A DNA stretch of 64,000 nucleotides, from contig NZ_JAHVDV010000009.1 in NCBI RefSeq assembly GCF_051486985.1, positions 1 through 64,000 on the forward strand, written 5' to 3'. Positions 22,819 through 31,573 of this stretch are shown here, piece after piece. Below the pieces are notes generated by a model. That model was given only the letters and a program-made list of their open reading frames with translations, was not told the origin of the DNA and made no database searches. Every line of letters starts with the position of its first letter. The stretch's first letter is position 1. This DNA is from CBFFRJ01 sp051486985. GTDB lineage: Bacteria; Pseudomonadota; Gammaproteobacteria; Enterobacterales; Enterobacteriaceae. The translations under genes were made by a program, and so were the position numbers.

Positions 22819-23955
22819 ATGTCCAACACCCTCACTGGCCTTATCCCAACTATCTTCACCGCCCTGAATCGCGTATCCCGTGAGCAGGTAGGCTTTATCC
22901 CGGCAGTGGCCCGTAACGCCAAAGCCGATGCCGCGGCTAAAAACCAGACCGTGACCGCACCGGTCGCACCAAAAACCACCACCGTTGATATCACTCCGGC
23001 GGCAACCGCGCCAAACGACGGTGATCAGAACATTGGTACTGTGGACGTCAAAATCACCAAATCCAAAATGGCTCCGGTCAAATGGAATGGTGAAGAGCAG
23101 CTTGCCATCGGGCCATCAGGCACCTATGACATTGTTCTGGCTGACCAGTTCTCTCAGGCGTTCCGCGCACTGAGCAACGAAATGGACGCTGACCTGGCAG
23201 CGCTGGCTTACAAGTCTTCCCGCGCAGTTGGCGCGCCGAAAGACACCCCGTTCAGCATCAAAGACGACCTGTCTGATGCGGCGAACGCTCGCCAGGTGCT
23301 GACTGATAACGGCGCACCAACCACTGACTTGCGCATGGTCCTGGGCGGCGAAGCGATGGCGTCCATCCGTGGCAAACAGTCCGTACTGTTCAAAGCGAAC
23401 GAAGCCGGTACCGATCAACTGCTGCGTGAAGGCATCATTGGTCGTGTGATGGGCTTTAACCTGCACGAATCTGCCAACATCAAGCGCACCGCGAAAAGCA
23501 CTGCGGCTGGCTATAAGGTCAACGGCGCGAAGAAAGAGGGCGACATCATTGTTGCTATCTCTGCTGGCACTGGCGGTATTGCTGCCGGGACCGCAGTGAA
23601 GTTCGATGGCGATGACAACCAGTACATGGTCGTAGCGGCAACCTCTTCCGCTATCACCATCGGAGCGCCCGGCCTGCGTCAGGACCTTGCAGACCAGGCA
23701 ACTGTCACAGTGCTGAGCGAGTTCGTGCCAAACGTTGCCTTTGACCGTAACGCATTCCTGCTGGCTTGCCGTACCCCGGCCATGCCAAAAGGCGGAGATA
23801 CCGCTGACGACGTGATGAACGTAACCGATCCGGTCTCTGGCATCACCTTCCAGATCGCGCTTTATCGCCAGTACCGTCAGGTGCGCTATGAGGTTGGTGT
23901 AGCGTGGGGTGTTGCATCCGTTCAGCCTGAGCATTCCACCATCATCATGGGTTAA
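22819..23955 (+). CDS. Major capsid protein (P22 coat type), 378 aa
   Basis: Forms the icosahedral shell. The N-terminal arm and spine helix (EQVGFIPAVARNAKADAAAK, SGTYDIVLADQFSQAFRALS) lead into the P-domain, with an inserted beta-rich stretch (GDIIVAISAGTGGIAAGTAV, QYMVVAATSSAITIGAPGLR) comparable to the P22 I-domain, then the A-domain (VAFDRNAFLLACRTPAMPKG). Strong AAAGGAAA ribosome site. Downstream of scaffold. HK97-fold membership is inferred. Confidence 0.85.
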   Translation: MSNTLTGLIPTIFTALNRVSREQVGFIPAVARNAKADAAAKNQTVTAPVAPKTTTVDITPAATAPNDGDQNIGTVDVKITKSKMAPVKWNGEEQLAIGPSGTYDIVLADQFSQAFRALSNEMDADLAALAYKSSRAVGAPKDTPFSIKDDLSDAANARQVLTDNGAPTTDLRMVLGGEAMASIRGKQSVLFKANEAGTDQLLREGIIGRVMGFNLHESANIKRTAKSTAAGYKVNGAKKEGDIIVAISAGTGGIAAGTAVKFDGDDNQYMVVAATSSAITIGAPGLRQDLADQATVTVLSEFVPNVAFDRNAFLLACRTPAMPKGGDTADDVMNVTDPVSGITFQIALYRQYRQVRYEVGVAWGVASVQPEHSTIIMG

Positions 23956-23959
23956 CCAC

Positions 23960-23983
23960 AGGGGCTTCGGCCCCTTTGTTTTT
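23960..23983 (+). terminator. Terminator after the coat gene
   Basis: AGGGGC-TTCG-GCCCCT hairpin followed by TTGTTTTT. Confidence 0.8.
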
Positions 23984-23994
23984 CAGGAGGCCCA

Positions 23995-24336
23995 ATGGCC
24001 GGATTAACCAGAGAGCAACGCACGAAGCGTGAAGCTGAAAAGCTTGCCGCGCAGAACGGTGCTGATCAAACTCCTGCCCAGCAGGAACAGCAGCAGGAAC
24101 AGCAGCAGGAACAGCAGCAGGAACAGCAGCAGGAACAGCAGCAGGAACAGCAGCAGGAACAGCAGCAGGAACAGCAGCAGGAACAGCAGCAGGAACAGCA
24201 GCAGGAACAGCAGGGAGTTGTGCTGGTGGTCATGGTGCGTGATACCCCGGAGTTCCCAGGCGGCCCGCTGAGCGCTGGGGTTCACCCTGACGAGGTTGAC
24301 AACTGGCTGGCGCTGGACTGGCGTCTGGAGGAATAA
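23995..24336 (+). CDS. Small virion-region protein with Gln/Glu tandem repeat, 113 aa
   Basis: Residues 1-28 are charged (MAGLTREQRTKREAEKLAAQ). Residues 29-73 are eleven tandem QQEQ units. The C-terminal 40 residues (VVLVVMVRDTPEFPGGPLSA, VDNWLALDWRLEE) look like a small folded domain. The repeat should form a flexible or helical linker. It lies between coat and connector genes, so it may be a capsid decoration or connector accessory. Repeat number is expected to vary between related phages. Confidence 0.7.
   Translation: MAGLTREQRTKREAEKLAAQNGADQTPAQQEQQQEQQQEQQQEQQQEQQQEQQQEQQQEQQQEQQQEQQQEQQGVVLVVMVRDTPEFPGGPLSAGVHPDEVDNWLALDWRLEE
24079..24213 (+). repeat. Eleven copies of a 12-bp tandem repeat (CAGCAGGAACAG)
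   Basis: Perfect, uninterrupted 12-bp units encoding Gln-Gln-Glu-Gln, plus one trailing CAG, 135 bp in all. Identical copies favour slippage or unequal recombination. Every gain or loss keeps the frame. Confidence 0.97.
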
Positions 24337-24338
24337 CC

Positions 24339-24821
24339 ATGCTGGTTGCCGATCCCCATTCACGTGATTTCAACAGCTATGCCAGCGTGGTTGACCTGCG
24401 CGCATTCGTGGCGGGGCGCAGATATACCATTCCTGCCGACGATGAAGAGTGTGAGACGTTGCTGATGCAGGCGATGGACTTTCTGGAAGGGAAAATATGG
24501 CGAGGGCAGCGCTCCAGCGCATCGCAGCCGCTGTCATGGCCGCGTTCGGGCGTGCGCTTCGATGGCGTTGACATGCCGGATGACGCCATCCCTCAACTTC
24601 TGGTTGATGCGCAATGTCGCCTGGCTATCGAGTCGCAGGAGATTGACCTCACGCCGTCGGTCGCTGGTGGTGGCGCGGTGGTTATGGAGCGTGTTGAGGG
24701 CGCGGTAACGGTCCAGTACGAACCTGGCACGAACAAGGCTACGCCGTCGTTCCCCTGGTTCTATTCCTCGCTGCGCGGGCTGGTGGTCGGCGGCAATCAG
24801 ATCCGCATTGAAAGGGGGTGA
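24339..24821 (+). CDS. Head-tail connector (DnaT-like ssDNA-binding fold family), 160 aa
   Basis: SYASVVDLRAFVAGRRYTIP, ETLLMQAMDFLEGKIWRGQR and LSWPRSGVRFDGVDMPDDAI are typical of phage connector proteins often annotated DnaT-like. Likely forms the ring below the portal. It follows the repeat protein by two bases and precedes the stopper-like gene. Confidence 0.75.
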   Translation: MLVADPHSRDFNSYASVVDLRAFVAGRRYTIPADDEECETLLMQAMDFLEGKIWRGQRSSASQPLSWPRSGVRFDGVDMPDDAIPQLLVDAQCRLAIESQEIDLTPSVAGGGAVVMERVEGAVTVQYEPGTNKATPSFPWFYSSLRGLVVGGNQIRIERG

Positions 24822-24822
24822 T

Positions 24823-25176
24823 ATGGCAATCGACTACCGACGCATGCGAAACACCGCGACCCGGCTGCTGACCGAGAACGGGAAGGCCTATCCGCTAACC
24901 CGCGGTGGCGGCACTACCCGCGATCAGTTCGGTAAAGAGTTAACGACTCCGGCGATCACTTCGACCGTCACTGGCGTTATCACCGAGTATTCCTCCCGTG
25001 AAATCGATGGCTCCTTGATTGCCACTGGTGACAAGAAACTCGCAGCCACGTTTGAAACTGAAGTGCGTATTGACGACCGCATTGAGATCGACGGCAAGGC
25101 ATGGCGGGTGGTACAGCCTAATCCGGTTAAACCTGCCGGCGTGCTGATCTCCTATAACATCCAACTAAGGGCGTAA
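24823..25176 (+). CDS. Head-tail joining (stopper-like) protein, 117 aa
   Basis: MAIDYRRMRNTATRLLTENG starts a small beta-barrel-like protein (ITSTVTGVITEYSSREIDGS, RIDDRIEIDGKAWRVVQPNP). GGGGGTGAT is the ribosome site. The position between connector and HK97 gp10-like genes indicates the stopper or joining role. Confidence 0.7.
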   Translation: MAIDYRRMRNTATRLLTENGKAYPLTRGGGTTRDQFGKELTTPAITSTVTGVITEYSSREIDGSLIATGDKKLAATFETEVRIDDRIEIDGKAWRVVQPNPVKPAGVLISYNIQLRA

Positions 25177-25178
25177 CT

Positions 25179-25778
25179 ATGGACAGTTCTGCTAATCAGC
25201 CGTTCCTGGCTGCCATTAAGTTGTTCGTTGATGGCTCTAAGGAGGAAATGGATAACGTTATCAGGCGAACGGGTATCAAAATCCTGGGGCGGCTGGTGGA
25301 TATGTCCCCGGTTGGCCAGCCTGATAATTGGGAGGTCAACCAGACTGCATCAGCCTATAACGATGCGGTACGAGACCACAATGCTGCGCTGCGTGATGAC
25401 CCGGCAAACCTGACGAAGGCCGGGCGGCTTAAGCGTGGGCTTAAGGTCAATGATTCGATGGACATCAAAAAGCCAGATGGCTATGTCGGTGGGCGCTTCA
25501 AAAACAACTGGTATGTGGGCTTTGATAGCCAGCCGACAGAGTCGAACGACACGCCTGACGCCTCCGGCCAGGGCTCAAATTCCCGCGGCCTGGCGGTGCT
25601 TGAGGTGTTCAGGGTAGGGCAGGTCAGCTCGATATTCTTCACCAACAACCTGCCATATGCGCAGGCGCTGGAAAACGGACATTCAAATCAGGCGCCAGGC
25701 GGTATGGTCGGACTGACAGCACTTGACGCGGCACAACTATTCCGTGAAGCAATGAGCGAGGTGCGTAATGGCCGGTGA
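25179..25778 (+). CDS. HK97 gp10-like neck/tail-completion protein, 199 aa
   Basis: The N-terminal helix (EEMDNVIRRTGIKILGRLVD, MSPVGQPDNW) and C-terminal NNLPYAQALENGHSNQAPGG with GLTALDAAQLFREA follow HK97 gp10 family proteins that complete the neck. It overlaps the tail-terminator gene. Confidence 0.8.
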   Translation: MDSSANQPFLAAIKLFVDGSKEEMDNVIRRTGIKILGRLVDMSPVGQPDNWEVNQTASAYNDAVRDHNAALRDDPANLTKAGRLKRGLKVNDSMDIKKPDGYVGGRFKNNWYVGFDSQPTESNDTPDASGQGSNSRGLAVLEVFRVGQVSSIFFTNNLPYAQALENGHSNQAPGGMVGLTALDAAQLFREAMSEVRNGR

Positions 25779-26217
25779 TCAGTCAATGCGGATTGCTGAT
25801 CTGCTGGAAGGTCGTGTAGCGGCTGTTTGCTCCTCTATTGGGCTGCCAGTGGCCTGGCCAAACATCGGCTTCGCTCCCCCTGATAATGCGCCGTATGGGC
25901 GCGTTTATGTCTTACCGGCGCAAACCGTGGGGCAGGATATGGAAGGCCAGCTGCGCACCTATCAGGGCATTCTCCAACTCAACATCATCGCACCAGCAGG
26001 TAACGGTGTGAGCTTGTCCAGGGGGTTAGCTAAGTCTGTTGCTGATGCTTTCCCTGAAGGTCTGCCGCTCGTGGATGGCGACCTGACAGTGTACATAAAC
26101 GGACCACCACAAGTTCGTACGCCAGTACAGGACCGACCAACGTCAGCACCAAACGGCAGCAGCGGCTCCATCACCTACACCACTCCCGTCAGCATGCAGT
26201 ACCGCGCTGATTACTGA
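25768..26217 (+). CDS. Tail terminator (DUF4128-like), 149 aa
   Basis: RIADLLEGRVAAVCSSIGLP, PYGRVYVLPAQTVGQDMEGQ and QGILQLNIIAPAGNGVSLSR match small tail-terminator proteins that cap the tail tube and join it to the head. Alternative ATG at 25786. An intrinsic terminator follows. Confidence 0.75.
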   Translation: MAGDQSMRIADLLEGRVAAVCSSIGLPVAWPNIGFAPPDNAPYGRVYVLPAQTVGQDMEGQLRTYQGILQLNIIAPAGNGVSLSRGLAKSVADAFPEGLPLVDGDLTVYINGPPQVRTPVQDRPTSAPNGSSGSITYTTPVSMQYRADY

Positions 26218-26242
26218 CCCACCACCCGGTGGGTTTTTTATT
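26218..26242 (+). terminator. Terminator before the major tail gene
   Basis: CCCACC-ACCC-GGTGGG hairpin with six Ts. Confidence 0.8.
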
Positions 26243-26263
26243 ATCTAAATTCAGGAGAGTGCT

Positions 26264-27196
26264 ATGGCATTCGCTATCCCCAATGGCTCACGTGTGAACG
26301 TGGCCAGGGCCTATCTGGCACCAATTGTTTTCACTGCAGCATCGAATGCAACGGAGTGTGAGCTTACTGTTTCCTCCGCTGCCGGCATTCTGGCGGGCGA
26401 TGTCGTTCAGGTCAGCTCTGGCTGGCTGAAGCTCGATAACATGGTGCTACGCGTTAAATCGGTTACCAGCACCAAGATAGTGCTGGAAGCATTCGATACC
26501 ACCGACACCAGGAAATTCCCCGCGGGCACCGGCGCGGGTACTCTGCGCAAAATCGACTCGTGGATCACCATGCCGCAGGTTATGACGCTGTCCACCGAAG
26601 GTGGTGACCAGCAGACCATCAGTGTGCAGTTCCTGGAAGATGATAAGGCCCGTACCATCCCGACGTTTAAAAACGCCGTGGTTCAGGTCTATACGTTCGC
26701 CCACGACCCGCAACTGGCTATCTATAAGCGTCTGATTGACCTCGATGATTCGAGTGATACCACTGCGGTATGGTTTAACAATCCGCGTGGTAAGGCCGAC
26801 CGCTTCTATTCCGCCAAGGTGTCATTCCAGCGCGTGCCTAAAACCGAAATCAACGCAGTGGAAAGTAACGAAGCGCGCATGAACTTCGAATCGGACATGC
26901 AGATTTACCCGATCGCCGACTCATCCGCTACACCTCTTGCCTTCCTGACTAACCTTCCATCCACCAAAAGTGTTGCTGCAGGTTCTTCTTTGGATCTGGC
27001 GGTGGTTATGCAGGGCGGCTCCGCGCCTTACACGTACGTATGGAAGAAAGGCGGTACCGCTATCCCGGGCAAAACAGCCTCGACGTTCAACATCCCTTCG
27101 GTTGCATCCGGCGATGCCGGTTCTTACACCTGCGAGGTCACCGACGCCGCAGGCAAGACCCTGGCCTCATCTGGTTGCACGGTCACCGTCAGCTAA
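26264..27196 (+). CDS. V: Major tail tube protein with C-terminal Ig-like domain, 310 aa
   Basis: Residues 1-225 are the lambda V-type tube domain (MAFAIPNGSRVNVARAYLAP, WITMPQVMTLSTEGGDQQTI). Residues about 228-310 form an immunoglobulin-like domain (AAGSSLDLAVVMQGGSAPYT, YVWKKGGTAIPGKTAST, GDAGSYTCEVTDAAGK) with the classic Cys-Trp pattern and Y-x-C strand. Such domains decorate tail surfaces and may bind host glycans weakly. A terminator follows. Confidence 0.88.
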   Translation: MAFAIPNGSRVNVARAYLAPIVFTAASNATECELTVSSAAGILAGDVVQVSSGWLKLDNMVLRVKSVTSTKIVLEAFDTTDTRKFPAGTGAGTLRKIDSWITMPQVMTLSTEGGDQQTISVQFLEDDKARTIPTFKNAVVQVYTFAHDPQLAIYKRLIDLDDSSDTTAVWFNNPRGKADRFYSAKVSFQRVPKTEINAVESNEARMNFESDMQIYPIADSSATPLAFLTNLPSTKSVAAGSSLDLAVVMQGGSAPYTYVWKKGGTAIPGKTASTFNIPSVASGDAGSYTCEVTDAAGKTLASSGCTVTVS

Positions 27197-27202
27197 TTAA
27201 CT

Positions 27203-27228
27203 GGCCCGGTTCGCCGGGCTTTCTTTTC
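27203..27228 (+). terminator. Terminator after the major tail gene
   Basis: GCCCGG-TTCG-CCGGGC hairpin then TTTCTTTT. Confidence 0.8.
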
Positions 27229-27242
27229 TCTGAGGAACCAAA

Positions 27243-27581
27243 ATGACCCAATTTTCCCTGATTCCGGACCCCACTTTTTCCACCACTGCGAGCATCCCTC
27301 GTGCCGGGAAAGAGGATGGAAAGCTGACCTTCACCTTTCGCCACAAAACCCTGGACGAACTGCACGCCATGGATGAAAAGCTCCAGAAGGGTGCCGAAGG
27401 CAAGAAATCAGCTGTAGAACCTCAAGCGGATTACCTGCTTGAGATCGTTGAGGCGTGGGCATTACCGGACGATTTCAACCGTGAAAACGTTATTACCCTG
27501 CTGAAGAACTATCCCCGCGCATTCGACCACATCGGGCTGGCGTATACCAAAGAGCTGATGGCGATCCGCGAAAAAAACTAA
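27243..27581 (+). CDS. G: Tail assembly chaperone G, 112 aa
   Basis: Binds the tape measure during tail assembly. MTQFSLIPDPTFSTTASIPR and FTFRHKTLDELHAMDEKLQK are typical of gpG-like chaperones. The frame stops right after a slippery A AAA AAC, so most ribosomes make G and a few shift to make G-T. It lies between tube and tape measure genes. Confidence 0.85.
   Translation: MTQFSLIPDPTFSTTASIPRAGKEDGKLTFTFRHKTLDELHAMDEKLQKGAEGKKSAVEPQADYLLEIVEAWALPDDFNRENVITLLKNYPRAFDHIGLAYTKELMAIREKN
27572..27578 (+). other. Programmed -1 frameshift slippery site (A AAA AAC)
   Basis: The heptamer is read in the G frame as GAA AAA AAC TAA. A -1 slip continues as CTA AGG CAG GTC into the T frame with no stop. 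This is the conserved siphophage G/T arrangement, and the heptamer is one of the most efficient known in E. coli. Confidence 0.88.
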
Positions 27582-27886
27582 GGCAGGTCGCTGCAGCGTT
27601 GTATACGCCTGGACCGACTCTCGCGGAGTTGGCCGCTTTTGGTTTGACGCCTGAGGATGTGGAGGAAGAGGTGGGGATCCTGCCGTCGGCCTGGCGTGCC
27701 TTCACCATCTTCTCTGCCCTGGCGACACAATGGCGCGTCGGCGCGAGCGGGGCTACTGGCCTTGATTACAACGTTCTCCCCTGGATGTTCAAATTACACG
27801 GGGTTGAGGATGCGGCGGCCTGCATGGCTGATATTCAAATTATGGAAAGTGAAGCTCTCAAAGTGATGCATAAGGAGACGAGCTAA
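27578..27886 (+). CDS. T: Tail assembly chaperone T domain (made as G-T by -1 frameshift), 102 codons
   Basis: It has no convincing start of its own, and the first in-frame candidate is a TTG at 27599. The frame joins G through the slippery site. AELAAFGLTPEDVEEEVGIL, WRAFTIFSALATQWRVG and LDYNVLPWMFKLHGVE are T-domain features. The G-T product recruits tube subunits to the tape measure in lambda. The stop overlaps the tape measure ATG (TAATG). Confidence 0.85.
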   Translation, partial: LRQVAAALYTPGPTLAELAAFGLTPEDVEEEVGILPSAWRAFTIFSALATQWRVGASGATGLDYNVLPWMFKLHGVEDAAACMADIQIMESEALKVMHKETS

Positions 27887-30800
27887 TGACAGATCAAATC
27901 GCCTCGATTACTTTGCGGGCCGATGTTTCCGACCTGAAAACAGCCAGTAATGAACTCGATAAACTGAACGAAGCCGCAACGGGTGCAGTTGCTGGTGCTG
28001 ATGCCCTGGCAGACGCCGCGAAGAGGGTGAAGCCGTCCGCTCGCGAGGGAGCGGAAGGCATCCGGGAACAGCGCGAAGCGCTGAAAGGATTGCTGGAAAA
28101 TATCGATCCTGTCACCAAGGCTCTGAATCGCCTTGATGAACAGCAGGATGCACTGCGTAATTTCAAGACCAGGGGTTTTCTGGATACCGACACCTTCCAG
28201 GCCTATAACAAGATTCTCGACGATACGCGCCTGAAGTTGACGGATACCGGCGAGGCTGCTGCCCGTGCTCAGATTAAACTGGAAGCCACCCAGGCAGCTG
28301 AGAAGCAATCGGCGTCACTGAAAAACCTGCTGGGTGCAATCGACCCTACGATTCGTGCGTTCAGTTCACTGGATGAGCAGCATGCGCAACTGGTGGCTCA
28401 TTTTGAAGCAGGACGCATTAACGGCGCGCAGTTCGAACACTTCAACAGCCTTCTTAACCAGACGCGTGAGCGCCTGTCTGGCGTCGCAGACGTAATCCCT
28501 GAAGCGCTGTCCCGACAGGAGGCAGCGGCACGCAAAGCAGGTATTTCAGTTGGTCAGTACAATGCAGCAATGCGCACGCTGCCGGCGCAGTTTACTGACA
28601 TTGCAACGCAGCTTGCTGGCGGGCAATCTCCATTCCTGATCCTGCTACAGCAGGGCGGGCAGATAAAAGACCAGTTTGGTGGGGTGAAGGGCGCAATCTC
28701 GGGGGTGACTTCTTATATCACAGGCCTTTTGGGACTATTAAATCCTGTAACCGTTGGGCTGGCGGCTGTAGCTGGTGGATTTGCTTACCTTGCTTATCAG
28801 GCGTATGAGAACAATAAGCAGATTGAGGCACTCAATCAGGCATTGGCAAAGACTGGTAATATTTCGGGGAAAAGCGCCGAAGGCCTGCAGGCGCTGTCCC
28901 GGCAATTGGCATCGGCTCGGGATGTTAGTAAATCAGTTGCCGTTGATGCCGTAACCAAGGCTACGGCCCTGGGAGCATCTGCAGACCAAATAGCACAATT
29001 CTCCGAAACCGCCTTGTTGATGACCAAAACAACCGGGCAAAGCGTTGATGAGTTGCTAAAGCAATTTTCCCGCATTGGTAATGATCCTGTTCAGTCACTG
29101 GTGAGCCTGAACGAACAATACCATTTCGCCACTGCTGCATTGTATGAGCACGTTAAAGCCCTCACTGAATCAGGAGATAAGGCTGGGGCTACCAAAGCCA
29201 TTGTCGATGAACTGGCTGGCTCGCAGAAGAAATTCGGAGATGTTTCTGTGTCATCTCTTCAGCTCACGGGCGGTTGGTGGGATGAACTGATTGATAAGGT
29301 GGGTAAATATAAGTTCTCGCTGGATGACCTCAAAGCGACCCCAACCGTAGGGCTTCGGGAGCAAGGTATACGGACTGGTGGGAATGAATTGCCTGGATGG
29401 GATTACGTCAACCGCGAGGCAGCTAAACCACAACTCCCCACTGTAGAGGTTGCGAAGGCTGGTCTGCAGGATTTGATAAACCTACAGCAGGAAAACTCAG
29501 CAAAAGCCAAGCAGTTCAATGATGAGCAACTGGCATTTCGCCTTAAAATGGATGCCAGTGAGAAATCGTTAGCTACCAATGCGCAAAAAAGAACAGAAGA
29601 GGCCGAGAAATACGCACGGGCAGTTAAGGCTGGCTATATCACGCAGGTTGAAGCGGATAGACATCTTGCTCAATTTAACGAGCGGTATAAAGATCCGAAG
29701 ACACCTAAAACTCCAGCAGTGAAAGTTGATGCTGGCGACCGTTCTGTTGACACTTTCAACGTTGAGACGCTTGCGCTTCAGTCGCAGTTAAAAACATTGC
29801 AAGAACATCGAGATATCAACGATGTGATAAGCCAGCAGCGAAAGCAGCAATGGGATCTTATCTCTAAAATCAGCATTCTCGAAGCGACGGCGAATGACCC
29901 AAAAGGTCGCGCACTGACGCTGGATGAAAAGTCTCTGCTGGCGAACAAAGAGAAGTTGCTGGCCCAGGCAGATATAAATGCGGGGCTAGGTGATCAGATT
30001 GCTAGGCAGCAGAAACTCAATACTCTTGCCGACCAAGCCACAAAGTTCACGCAACAGCAGGCGGCAAAGCTGGCGGAAATTGAGGCCGCTGCAAGGGGAT
30101 TATCTACCCGCGAAACAGAGCGGGCGGCTACCCGGCAGCGGTTATCCGAAGCATATGCTTTCAATCCTGCTGCGCAGGAAAAGGTGTTAGCGCAGCAAGA
30201 GGAAACATATCGAAAAGAGGACGAACTCCGAAGTGATTGGCAAGCCGGAGCAAAACGCGGATGGGCTGATTATGTGGATACGGCCACAAACACATATGAA
30301 GCAATGCGGAATGCAGCCGGGTCAGCTTTTAGCGGCATTTCCAACATGCTGACAGACCTTGTGACAACAGGTACAGCCAGTTTTAAATCGTTCGCTACTT
30401 CAATGCTGAAGATGATTGCCCAAGTAGTTAATCAACTGCTTGTAGCATATGCAGTCCAGGCTGCAATGGGCTGGATAAGTGGTTCGGCAAAAACTAACCC
30501 TCAAGGCGGTGGTATCGGCAGTCCCGATTTTCAAGGGCCCATCCGTAATGCTAAAGGCGGAGTCTATGACTCTCCAGGCCTCAGTAAGTATGTGAATGGC
30601 GTCTATGACTCCCCGCAGTATTTCAGCTTCCAGGGCGCGTCGAAGTTTGCAAAAGGTGGTGTTTTTGCTGAGGCTGGTGCTGAGGCGATAATGCCTTTGA
30701 CGCGTGATTCTGCTGGGCGATTGGGGGTCAGGGCGCAGGGCGGTGGCGGAAGTGCGCCGCAGGTGAATATTGATATCTATGTGGACAATAAGGGGAACAC

Positions 30801-30936
30801 ATCAGCAAACACTTCCGGAGATGGTAGTTCTGCGGCACGGGCATTAGGAAAGGAGATTGAGGCCAAGGTGACCGAGGTCTTAATGAGGGCGGCAAGAAGT
30901 GATGGCCTGCTTGGTAGGCAATTCCAGACCAAATGA
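27886..30936 (+). CDS. H: Tape measure protein H, 1016 aa
   Basis: Sets tail length and is ejected with DNA. The N-terminal coiled coils (SDLKTASNELDKLNEAATGA) lead to the TMP domain (GQYNAAMRTLPAQFTDIATQ, LAGGQSPFLILLQQGGQIKD), hydrophobic helices near residues 275-305 (YITGLLGLLNPVTVGLAAVA), then long coiled coils. The lambda-type C-terminal domain (FATSMLKMIAQVVNQLLVAY) and a Gly-rich tail (FAKGGVFAEAGAEAIMPLTR) follow. It is the longest tail gene apart from J. Confidence 0.93.
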   Translation: MTDQIASITLRADVSDLKTASNELDKLNEAATGAVAGADALADAAKRVKPSAREGAEGIREQREALKGLLENIDPVTKALNRLDEQQDALRNFKTRGFLDTDTFQAYNKILDDTRLKLTDTGEAAARAQIKLEATQAAEKQSASLKNLLGAIDPTIRAFSSLDEQHAQLVAHFEAGRINGAQFEHFNSLLNQTRERLSGVADVIPEALSRQEAAARKAGISVGQYNAAMRTLPAQFTDIATQLAGGQSPFLILLQQGGQIKDQFGGVKGAISGVTSYITGLLGLLNPVTVGLAAVAGGFAYLAYQAYENNKQIEALNQALAKTGNISGKSAEGLQALSRQLASARDVSKSVAVDAVTKATALGASADQIAQFSETALLMTKTTGQSVDELLKQFSRIGNDPVQSLVSLNEQYHFATAALYEHVKALTESGDKAGATKAIVDELAGSQKKFGDVSVSSLQLTGGWWDELIDKVGKYKFSLDDLKATPTVGLREQGIRTGGNELPGWDYVNREAAKPQLPTVEVAKAGLQDLINLQQENSAKAKQFNDEQLAFRLKMDASEKSLATNAQKRTEEAEKYARAVKAGYITQVEADRHLAQFNERYKDPKTPKTPAVKVDAGDRSVDTFNVETLALQSQLKTLQEHRDINDVISQQRKQQWDLISKISILEATANDPKGRALTLDEKSLLANKEKLLAQADINAGLGDQIARQQKLNTLADQATKFTQQQAAKLAEIEAAARGLSTRETERAATRQRLSEAYAFNPAAQEKVLAQQEETYRKEDELRSDWQAGAKRGWADYVDTATNTYEAMRNAAGSAFSGISNMLTDLVTTGTASFKSFATSMLKMIAQVVNQLLVAYAVQAAMGWISGSAKTNPQGGGIGSPDFQGPIRNAKGGVYDSPGLSKYVNGVYDSPQYFSFQGASKFAKGGVFAEAGAEAIMPLTRDSAGRLGVRAQGGGGSAPQVNIDIYVDNKGNTSANTSGDGSSAARALGKEIEAKVTEVLMRAARSDGLLGRQFQTK

Positions 30937-31038
30937 CTGGCCAGGCTTGATTCTGAGATAGCAATATCACACGCACTTAGTTACACAAAAGCATCCCTTG
31001 GTTATTATGTGAAATACACGGCAATCAAGGGGTTGATG

Positions 31039-31425
31039 ATGAATAAATGGCTATGCTTGGGTCTTGCTTGTCTGGCGCTTACAGCCTGCAAACCCGATGA
31101 AAAAAAGGCGATTGAGCTAGGTAAAAAACAAGTCGCTGACCTTATGATGGACCCGGAAAGCGCCAAGTTCCGCGATGTAATATTTCGCTTAGATAAGGAT
31201 AATGGCGATGAAGTAAGCGGTTATATCTGTGGGCAAATAAACGGAAAAAACCTTTATGGCGCTTACGGTGGATATAACCCCTTTTATGTCTATTTGACGA
31301 TGACTTCAAAAGGTATCTTTTCAAGAGGGGTGAATTACTCAGTTGAGGCAAACCGGATCATTCCCCAACCTGATTCAACACTGAAAAAGCTGTATAAAAC
31401 TAACTGCGGAGTGGATCTTCTTTAA
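31039..31425 (+). CDS. Phage-encoded lipoprotein, 128 aa (moron)
   Basis: MNKWLCLGLACLALTACKPD is a lipoprotein signal with lipobox LTAC and +2 Lys. The mature part (KQVADLMMDPESAKFRDVIF, YICGQINGKNLYGAYGGYNP) resembles small surface lipoproteins seen in prophages. AAGGGG is the ribosome site, and an earlier ATG lies three bases upstream. It sits between H and M, outside the core tail order, so it is probably a lysogenic-conversion gene, possibly for superinfection exclusion (inference). Confidence 0.7.
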   Translation: MNKWLCLGLACLALTACKPDEKKAIELGKKQVADLMMDPESAKFRDVIFRLDKDNGDEVSGYICGQINGKNLYGAYGGYNPFYVYLTMTSKGIFSRGVNYSVEANRIIPQPDSTLKKLYKTNCGVDLL

Positions 31426-31573
31426 AGCCGTCCACCTTAACACCAGCCTCGCTAACGCGGGGCTTTTGGCCTCTGGTTAAAACTTGGCGCTGCCTATACA
31501 GTACCTGTACAGTGATTGCGTTAGCGTTATCCGTCGCGTAGACTTTTTCTATCTTCTGTAATTGGGTTTGAAA

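Noticed and set aside
24079..24213. CRISPR-like array
   Set aside because: Units are only 12 bp with no spacers and lie in a coding frame.
24004..24363. Leu-rich antisense frame opposite the tandem repeat
   Set aside because: It is just the complement of the CAG/GAA repeat. The plus-strand protein has the ribosome site and operon position.
31480..31560. LexA box upstream of the HEPN pair
   Set aside because: ACAGTACCTGTACAGT looks similar but lacks the CTGT-N8-ACAG spacing.
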